A stretch of 5,431 bases of DNA, taken from the NCBI GenBank assembly GCA_903928045.1, contig CAIYPH010000292.1, positions 1-5,431 on the forward strand, read 5' to 3'. The notes below the pieces were generated by a model. That model worked only from the letters and a program-made list of their open reading frames with translations. It had not been told where the DNA came from and made no database searches. The position numbers and the translations under genes were made by a program. Position 1 is the stretch's first letter. Every line of letters starts with the position of its first letter. Shown piece after piece: positions 1 to 5,431 of the stretch. This DNA is from an uncultured Rhodospirillales bacterium (GTDB lineage: Bacteria; Pseudomonadota; Alphaproteobacteria; Acetobacterales; Acetobacteraceae).

Positions 1-1013
<1,013 letters not shown>

Positions 1014-1048
1014 CTCGACCGATCTTCCCGTCACGCTCGTTCTTGCGC

Positions 1049-1077
1049 AGGATAGGGCCCAGCAACGCGTGGGACAA
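1049..1077 (-). promoter_or_regulatory. Candidate sigma70-type promoter for the phosphatase gene
   Basis: On the minus strand TTGTCC (1077-1072, 4 of 6 to the -35 consensus) is followed after exactly 17 bases by TATCCT (1054-1049, 4 of 6 to the -10 consensus). This would start transcription near 1042 and give a leader of about 30 bases before the ATG at 1013. The -35 box touches the leader of the divergent hydrolase gene, whose own promoter I could not identify. Matches of this quality occur by chance, so it is only a candidate. Confidence 0.3.
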
Positions 1078-1080
1078 ACC

Positions 1081-2628
1081 ATGGCCAGGAACGTTCTTTT
1101 CATTTGTGTCGACCAGTGGCGCGGCGACAGCCTCAGCTTCCTCGGCCATCGCGCAGCGCTGACCCCGAATATCGACGCGTTGGCCGCGGATGGCGTGAGT
1201 TTCACCGCCCATTACGGCCAGGCCGCCCCCTGCGGGCCGGCGCGGGCGAGCATGCTGACTGGGCAATACGTGATGAACCATCGCGTCACCGCCAACGGGG
1301 TGCCGCTCGATTCGCGCCATCCGAACCTCGCGACCGAGGTGCGCAAGATCGGGATGGAGCCGCAGCTGATCGGCTACACCACCACCATCCCGGACCCCGT
1401 GAAGCACCCCGCGGCCGATCCTCGCTTCTCCGAGATCGGCGACGTGATGGAGGGGTTCCAGATCTTCGCCCATTTCGACGAGGTGGACTACCGCAACTAT
1501 TTCGGCTGGGTCGCCGGGCGCGGCTACCAGCTCGCGGCCAACCCCTTCGAGGTCTGGTACCCGCAATCCGGCCCCTGCGGCCCCACCGCCGAACCCTGCC
1601 AAGTGCCGGCCGAACACTCCGATACCGCCTGGACCGGGGAGCACGGCCTCTCCTTCCTGCGCGGTGCGGCCGTCTCGCGCAAGGATCGGCCCTGGCTGCT
1701 GCATCTCGGCTTCCTCCGCCCGCACCCCCCCTTCATCGCCTGCGCCCCCTATCACGCGATGGTGCCGGACGATGCCATTCCCGGCCCCGTCAGGGCGACG
1801 AGCCGAGAAGAGGAGGGCGCGCAGCATCCCGTGCTCGCCCATTGGCTGGCGATGCAGAAACAGTCCTCCTACTACGAGGGCGCCACCGGTCCGGTCTCCG
1901 CCATGTCCGACCAGGACGTGCTGCTCACCCGCCGCGCCTATTACGGGCTGATCGCCGAAATCGACGACTGGGTCGGCCGCATCGTCGCCGAGCTCAAGGC
2001 GATCAGGCAGTACGACGACACGCTGATCATCTTCACCTCCGACCACGGCGAGCAACTCGGCGATCACCGCCTGCTCGGCAAGATCGGCTGGTTCGACCAG
2101 AGCTACCATCTGCCCCTCATCATCCGTGACCCCGATGGCGTCCGCGGCCGACGGGTCGAGGAATTCAGCGAGTCGGTGGACCTCATGCCCACCATCCTCG
2201 ACTGGCTCGGCATGGCCACCCCCGCGAGTTGCAACGGCGTCTCGCTGCTGCCCTGGCTGCGCGGCGAGACCCCCGAAGTCTGGCGGCAGGAGGTGCAGTT
2301 CGAATACGACCTCCGCGGCGGCTGGCCGGAGCCGACCAGCCTGCCCGACGGCACCCCGCCCGAGGCCGGCCCGATGGCGGCGCTGCGCACCAAGGAGTGG
2401 AAATACGTCAACCTTCCCGGCTTCGCCCCGGTGCTGTACGACCTCCGCGCGGACCCCGGCGAAACCCGTAACGTCGCCCCCGATCCGGCATATCGGCCGC
2501 TCCTCCTGGAGGCGACGCGGCGGATGCTGGATTTCCGCATGACGCACGCCGATGTCGGCCACACCAACGTCGTCGCCACCCCCAAAGGCCTCGTGCCCCG
2601 CAAGATCCCCGGCCGGGGCGGCGCGTGA
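1081..2628 (+). CDS. Phosphonate monoester hydrolase / phosphodiesterase (formylglycine alkaline-phosphatase superfamily)
   Basis: A 515-residue cytoplasmic hydrolase expected to cleave phosphonate monoesters and phosphodiesters, probably with promiscuous sulfatase activity. It resembles the characterised Rhizobium leguminosarum and Burkholderia caryophylli enzymes (about 514 residues) along its whole length. Visible motifs: N-terminal NVLFICVDQWRGD with metal/active-site D11 and Q12; the formylglycine motif CGPARASMLTG with nucleophile C51 and R55; N72; GYTTTIPD with Y99 and T101; RPHPPF with H215; FTSDHGEQLGDH with metal ligands D321 and H322; and K334 in LLGKIG. Thus the catalytic set looks complete. 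I prefer ATG 1081 over GTG 1069 because homologues start this way and GGGA lies six bases upstream. There is no signal peptide. Activity requires a formylglycine-generating enzyme encoded elsewhere. It is followed by, and overlaps four bases with, the monooxygenase. A plain arylsulfatase is the alternative call but fits less well. Confidence 0.9.
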   Translation: MARNVLFICVDQWRGDSLSFLGHRAALTPNIDALAADGVSFTAHYGQAAPCGPARASMLTGQYVMNHRVTANGVPLDSRHPNLATEVRKIGMEPQLIGYTTTIPDPVKHPAADPRFSEIGDVMEGFQIFAHFDEVDYRNYFGWVAGRGYQLAANPFEVWYPQSGPCGPTAEPCQVPAEHSDTAWTGEHGLSFLRGAAVSRKDRPWLLHLGFLRPHPPFIACAPYHAMVPDDAIPGPVRATSREEEGAQHPVLAHWLAMQKQSSYYEGATGPVSAMSDQDVLLTRRAYYGLIAEIDDWVGRIVAELKAIRQYDDTLIIFTSDHGEQLGDHRLLGKIGWFDQSYHLPLIIRDPDGVRGRRVEEFSESVDLMPTILDWLGMATPASCNGVSLLPWLRGETPEVWRQEVQFEYDLRGGWPEPTSLPDGTPPEAGPMAALRTKEWKYVNLPGFAPVLYDLRADPGETRNVAPDPAYRPLLLEATRRMLDFRMTHADVGHTNVVATPKGLVPRKIPGRGGA

Positions 2629-3705
2629 AAACCTCCGTCCTCGTCACCGGCGGCGGCCCGGTCGGGCTGACGGCGGCGATGGACCTCGCCTGGCGCGGTA
2701 TCAACGTGGTGGTGGTCGAACTCCGCCACCGCAGCGAGCCGCCCAACGTGAAATGCAACCACGTCGCCGCCCGCTCGATGGAGATCGTCCGGCGCCTCGG
2801 CGTCGCCCAGGCTCTGCGGTCCACCGGGCTGCCCGAGGACTACGCGAACGACATCTCCTACCGCACAACCACGCTCGGCACCGAGCTCACCCGCATCCAG
2901 ATTCCCTGCCGGCGCGATCGCTATACCGACACCTCCGGCCCCGACGGCTGGTGGCCCACCCCGGAGCCACCACACCGGATCAACCAGATCTTCCTCGAGC
3001 CCGTGCTGTTCGCCCATGCCGAGCGCATGGCGGGCATCACCATCCTCAACCGGACCAGCCTCGAGGGCTACTCCCAGGACGCCCAGGGGGTGGGCCGATC
3101 CGGCGATGCTCGATGCCTATCAGGCGGAGCGGCACCCGATCACCGAGCAGGTCTCAGTCTATGCGATGAACCACTCCGCGGCGATGGCCAGGGCGCGGCG
3201 CGAGGTTCCGGCCGATATCGAGGCGCCGGGCCCGGAGGGCGACGCAATTCGCGCCCGGTTCGGTAAGGCGTCATACGACCTCAACGTCACCCAGTATTGC
3301 TGCGCCGGGCTCAATTTCGGCTCCTACTATGATGCCTCGCCCCTCATCCTGCCGGACGGGGAGCCGCCGCCGCCGTATTCGATGGGGAGTTTCACCCCCT
3401 CGACCGTGCCGGGTTGCCGCACGCCGGATCTCTGGCTGGCCGATGGGCGCTCGCTTTATGATGCGATGGGGCCGGACGACACGCTGCTGCGCTTCGCCGA
3501 TGCCGCCGACCCCGGGCCGATCCTGACCGCGGCGGCGGCGCAGGGGCTGCCGCCGCGGCTGCTCGACGTGCGCGCGACGGAGACGGCGCCGTATCGGCAT
3601 GCGATGGTGATCTCTCGGCCGGACCAGCATGTCGCCTGGCGCGGCGATGTGGCGCCGGCAGCGCCGGAACATCTGGTTGCCCGGTTACGCGGTTTAGTTT
3701 CGTAA
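2625..3705 (+). pseudogene. FAD-dependent aromatic-hydroxylase-type monooxygenase, internally deleted and frameshifted
   Basis: This is the remnant of a flavoprotein monooxygenase of the PheA/TfdB/MhpA-like group. These enzymes use FAD, NAD(P)H and oxygen to hydroxylate phenolic rings. It starts at GTG 2625, overlapping the hydrolase stop (GTGA). The first part reads about 156 normal residues: dinucleotide-binding VTGGGPVGL (GxGxxG at residues 9-14), acidic E32, the NVKCNHVAARSMEIVRRLG segment (41-59) and RINQIFLEPVL (118-128). At about 3084-3093 homology jumps, one frame over, to GWADPAMLDAYQAERHP and continues as about 205 residues through PGCRTPDLWLADGRSLYD and RPDQHVAWRGDV (thioredoxin-like C-terminal domain) to TAA 3703-3705. 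Family proteins are around 540-600 residues, so roughly 200 are missing, including the GD-x-x-H FAD motif. As read from the GTG, translation would end at 3264-3266 (213 residues) with a nonsense tail. An assembly error is the main alternative. No function is expected. Confidence 0.85.
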
Positions 3706-4245
3706 TCGAAACAATTTGGGTGCACGTTGGCGCAGGCATCCAAAGCGCATCGCGGCCGGCAGGGGAGGGCCCCGCCGCCACGGCCAGCCGTGCGGTACCG
3801 CGAGGGTAAGACCGACAACGCGCGGAACCGTCGGCGGACCGGCGATCGGCGCGACCCGCTGCATGACGGCGCGAACCACGGGCGGCGCCGCATTTAAGGC
3901 CATGCGCGCGGGTCGCCCGAACGCGTGCCGGGGACGGCGCGCGGCTTGGGGGCGGACGGGCGGGCGCGGCTTGGGTGTTTCGGCTCCCGCCGGCGCTTCC
4001 GCCTCGCGCGCGGCCGCGGCCATCGCCGCGGCTTCGAGGACATCGCAGAGGTCGGCAAACATCCGGTCGAGGGTAAAGATGAAGCGCAGCATTTCGGGGA
4101 TGCGCCAGGGGCGCAGCAACACGCCCGAGCGCAAGATCGCGACGATCATGGCTAGCACGCCCCCGAGGCCGGAGCGCAGGCGCGCGACCGCAATCACCCC
4201 GGGTGGGGCGGCGGGCCGGTCGGCAGGGGAGGCGCTCCTGTTCAT
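3694..4245 (-). CDS. Hypothetical protein with one hydrophobic segment and a basic Pro/Arg-rich tail
   Basis: A 183-residue protein that I do not recognise by name. The N-terminus (1-25) is Ala/Pro-rich. Residues 26-45 form a hydrophobic stretch (GLGGVLAMIVAIL then SGVLL around an Arg), possibly a membrane anchor or amphipathic helix. Residues 46-80 (RIPEMLRFIFTLDRMFADL, then an Ala-rich helix) look structured. From about residue 89 the chain is a disordered-looking, strongly basic Pro/Arg/Ala tail. Support for coding: nearly all codons end in G or C, the opposite-strand frame is implausibly Arg-rich, and it sits between convergent and divergent neighbours without a large overlap. ATG 4245 has no Shine-Dalgarno site, but a -10-like box lies seven bases upstream. 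The open frame extends upstream antisense to the transglycosylase, and I rejected that extension. Its last 12 bases overlap the 3' end of the broken monooxygenase. Similar small proteins occur, as I recall, in Acetobacteraceae, but no function is known to me. Confidence 0.6.
   Translation of the reverse strand: MNRSASPADRPAAPPGVIAVARLRSGLGGVLAMIVAILRSGVLLRPWRIPEMLRFIFTLDRMFADLCDVLEAAAMAAAAREAEAPAGAETPKPRPPVRPQAARRPRHAFGRPARMALNAAPPVVRAVMQRVAPIAGPPTVPRVVGLTLAVPHGWPWRRGPPLPAAMRFGCLRQRAPKLFRLRN
3697..3712. terminator. Small hairpin between convergent gene ends
   Basis: GTTTCG (3697-3702) and CGAAAC (3707-3712) pair around a TAAT loop that contains the TAA stop of the monooxygenase remnant. The minus-strand stop lies just beside it (3694-3696). 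The position suits a bidirectional transcript end, but the stem is only six pairs and there is no proper U-tract on either side, so this is weak. Confidence 0.25.
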
Positions 4246-4252
4246 GGGAAGG

Positions 4253-4281
4253 TGTATAGAACAAATGAAGAACTCATGCAA
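4253..4281 (-). promoter_or_regulatory. Candidate promoter for the hypothetical gene, placed for a leaderless transcript
   Basis: On the minus strand TTGCAT (4281-4276, 3 of 6 to the -35 consensus) is followed after exactly 17 bases by TATACA (4258-4253, 4 of 6 to the -10 consensus). Only seven bases separate the -10 from ATG 4245, so transcription would begin at or beside the A of the start codon. This fits the absence of a Shine-Dalgarno site. The stretch is clearly A/T-richer than the surrounding DNA, as expected for the shared divergent control region with the transglycosylase gene. Confidence 0.35.
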
Positions 4282-4338
4282 GGGAAAAATGCGCCCGCCC
4301 GGTTGAAATCGACTCGCCGACGCGGCCACACTGACACC

Positions 4339-5319
4339 ATGCTCAAACGCCGCACCCTGATCGCCGCCCCGCTGCTGGCTTCCCCCCCGCTTGCAGTCCC
4401 CGCCTTCGCCGCTTCCCCGGCGGAAAAGGCCAGTTTTGACAGTTTTGTCGCCGGGGTGAAAGCCGAGGCAGCCAAGTCCGGCATCAAGCCGGCCACGCTG
4501 GAGCGCGCCTTTAAGGGGGTGCAGCCCAACCAGCGGGTGATCGAACTGGACCGCAAGCAGCCGGAATTCACTCTGACCTGGGACCAGTACCGCACACGGG
4601 TGATCTCCGACGCCCGCATCACCAAGGGCCGCGCGATGTATGCCCAGTATCGCGATCTGCTCGCCCGCGTCACCGCCCGCTACGGGGTGGCGGCCGCACC
4701 CATCATGGGGATATGGGGGCTGGAATCCGACTACGGGTCCTCGACCGGCGGGTTCCACGTGATCGAGGCCTTGGCGACCCTGGCCTGGGAGGGGCGGCGG
4801 GCGGCGTTTTTCCGCTCCGAGCTGATGGACGCGCTGAAAATCATCCAGGCCGGCGACATCACGCCCGATCGCATGACCGGCTCCTACGCCGGCGCCATGG
4901 GCCAGCCGCAGTTCATGCCGGATTCCTATCTGAAATTCGCCCAGGACTTCTCCGGCAACGGCAAGCGGGACATTTGGAGCGACCCCGGCGACATTTTTGC
5001 CTCGGTAGCCAACTACCTGGCGAAATCCGGCTGGAGCGACAAGCTGCCCTGGGGCGTGACGGCGAAGCTGCCGCCCGGCTTCGATCCGGGCGTGGCCGGG
5101 CGGGATAATCGCAAAAAAATCGAAGACTGGGCGCGGCTTGGTGTGCAGCCGGCCCGTAGCCTGGCGCCGGACGCCATGGCGGCCGTGATCCTGCCGGGCG
5201 GGGCGGGCGGCGAGGCCTATCTCGCCTGCCATCCGAATTTCCTGGCGATACGACGGTATAATCCGAGTGATTTCTACTGCATCACCGTGGGGCTGATTGG
5301 TGAGCGGGTGACGGCGTGA
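4339..5319 (+). CDS. Lytic murein transglycosylase, MltB family (GH103)
   Basis: A 326-residue periplasmic enzyme predicted to cleave the MurNAc-GlcNAc bond of peptidoglycan with formation of 1,6-anhydro-MurNAc. The N-terminus MLKRRTLIAAPLLASPPLAVPAFA is split here for reading as a basic start with an RR pair (residues 4-5), a hydrophobic core to about residue 20, and an AFA cleavage site after residue 24. The RR pair makes Tat export possible, though the motif is imperfect. There is no lipobox cysteine, so it should be soluble rather than a lipoprotein like E. coli MltB. Catalytic glutamate E129 lies in IMGIWGLESDYG. MltB-type GSYAGAMGQPQFMPDSY (181-197), DFSGNGKRDIW and DIFASVANYL (218-227) follow. 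The C-terminal YNPSDFYCITVGLIGERV segment is family-typical, and there is no added peptidoglycan-binding domain. I chose ATG 4339 because the signal peptide begins there; longer frames starting at GTG 4252 add a non-hydrophobic extension. No clear ribosome site is visible. Confidence 0.93.
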   Translation: MLKRRTLIAAPLLASPPLAVPAFAASPAEKASFDSFVAGVKAEAAKSGIKPATLERAFKGVQPNQRVIELDRKQPEFTLTWDQYRTRVISDARITKGRAMYAQYRDLLARVTARYGVAAAPIMGIWGLESDYGSSTGGFHVIEALATLAWEGRRAAFFRSELMDALKIIQAGDITPDRMTGSYAGAMGQPQFMPDSYLKFAQDFSGNGKRDIWSDPGDIFASVANYLAKSGWSDKLPWGVTAKLPPGFDPGVAGRDNRKKIEDWARLGVQPARSLAPDAMAAVILPGGAGGEAYLACHPNFLAIRRYNPSDFYCITVGLIGERVTA

Positions 5320-5327
5320 CGGCACCA

Positions 5328-5404
5328 AGGCAAGGAAGCGGTTCTTTTTGTGAACAAAAAGAACCAAAAAAACTTTTCCTGACTTCGTTGCCGTTGGCTT
5401 GCCT
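5328..5404. repeat. A/T-rich hairpin element after the transglycosylase gene, probable dispersed repeat
   Basis: An A/T-rich block in otherwise GC-rich DNA begins nine bases after the transglycosylase stop. Outer arms AGGCAAG (5328-5334) and CTTGCCT (5398-5404) are reverse complements and enclose the perfect inner hairpin at 5340-5365 followed by an A7-C-T4 tract. Read as protein, the block gives KEAVLFVNKKNQKNFS in one frame and GSFCEQKEPKKLF in another. I recall both strings as spurious tails of predicted proteins in Acetobacteraceae genomes, which suggests a dispersed noncoding element. That recollection is unverified here, and only one copy is in the window. Confidence 0.5.
5340..5365. 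terminator. Perfect 11-bp hairpin downstream of the transglycosylase gene
   Basis: GGTTCTTTTTG (5340-5350) and CAAAAAGAACC (5355-5365) are exact reverse complements with a TGAA loop, starting 21 bases after the transglycosylase stop. It is the strongest hairpin in the window. On the plus strand it is followed by seven A and then CTTTT, not a direct U-tract. On the minus strand the T-run precedes the stem. It is therefore a terminator-like 3' structure by position, not a textbook intrinsic terminator. It could also protect the mRNA end. Confidence 0.5.
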
Positions 5405-5431
5405 CTCCGGATGATGGGAAGCTGTACAAAT
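5405..5431. other. Right-edge sequence without a recognisable gene
   Basis: The last bases after the repeat element show no open frame of useful length, no RNA gene and no promoter I would defend. A downstream gene, if any, begins outside the window. Confidence 0.5.

Noticed and set aside
1014..1205. N-terminal extension of the phosphatase to 1205
   Set aside because: It would add 64 residues antisense to the hydrolase N-terminus with no domain content; ATG 1013 suits the family.
3080..3096. Programmed ribosomal frameshift at the G-rich run
   Set aside because: A frameshift alone would not restore the missing central region with the second FAD motif; deletion explains both the frame change and the missing domain.
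2625..3266. A genuine short 213-residue flavoprotein
   Set aside because: The last 57 residues are out of frame relative to recognisable monooxygenase C-terminal sequence, so this is a truncation product rather than a compact enzyme.
3785..3805. GCGGTACCGC palindrome as an operator
   Set aside because: It is a 10-base palindrome inside the small hypothetical gene, far from any start, and readily expected in GC-rich coding DNA.
3716..4306. Plus-strand 196-codon frame opposite the small hypothetical gene
   Set aside because: It is extremely Arg/Gly-rich, lacks structure, and overlaps both the minus-strand gene and the divergent spacer; it looks like a shadow.
4303..4332. TTGAAA with CACACT as a promoter for the transglycosylase
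   Set aside because: The -10 match is only 3 of 6 with 18-base spacing and would leave almost no leader; not convincing.
4246..5367. N-terminal extension of the small hypothetical gene through the antisense of the transglycosylase
   Set aside because: The extra 374 codons are the mirror of the transglycosylase gene and begin in the hairpin repeat. The coding signal of the minus-strand gene is credible only from ATG 4245.

Overview
The window is GC-rich bacterial chromosome with strong G/C preference at third codon positions. The protein sequences look alphaproteobacterial. The mix of genes, plus a characteristic A/T-rich hairpin element at the right end, makes Acetobacteraceae (Acidiphilium/Roseomonas-like) my best guess. 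That is an inference from memory of similar sequences, not a search result.

Layout from left to right. Positions 1-303 hold the last 100 codons of enolase (eno). It converges on a minus-strand PPP-family metallophosphoesterase (300-1013), and the two stop codons share one CTAG palindrome. A 67-bp divergent spacer follows. Then comes a plus-strand two-gene unit: a formylglycine-type phosphonate monoester hydrolase/phosphodiesterase (1081-2628) overlapping by GTGA with an FAD-dependent aromatic-ring-hydroxylase-type monooxygenase (2625-3705). The monooxygenase is broken. Its N-terminal FAD/Rossmann part and its C-terminal thioredoxin-like part are both recognisable but lie in different frames. 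Roughly 200 residues of the middle, including the second FAD motif (GD-x-x-H), are missing. Its 3' end overlaps a convergent minus-strand gene (3694-4245) for a small hypothetical protein with one hydrophobic segment and a basic Pro/Arg-rich tail. A 93-bp A/T-richer divergent spacer leads to an MltB-family (GH103) lytic murein transglycosylase with a signal peptide (4339-5319). The window closes with a perfect 11-bp hairpin and surrounding A/T-rich tract (about 5328-5404), which looks like a dispersed terminator-like repeat.

How the genes relate. Enolase (glycolysis), the phosphatase and the transglycosylase (peptidoglycan turnover) look like independent housekeeping or accessory genes. The only obvious operon is hydrolase plus monooxygenase. 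It could have cleaved an aryl phospho- or phosphono-ester and then hydroxylated the released phenol, but the second step appears lost in this strain.

I saw no tRNA, rRNA, CRISPR array, transposase, toxin-antitoxin pair or defence cassette. I do not see a convincing new multi-gene system. The most notable items are the deletion-scarred monooxygenase, the possible leaderless promoter of the small hypothetical gene, and the hairpin element at the right end.
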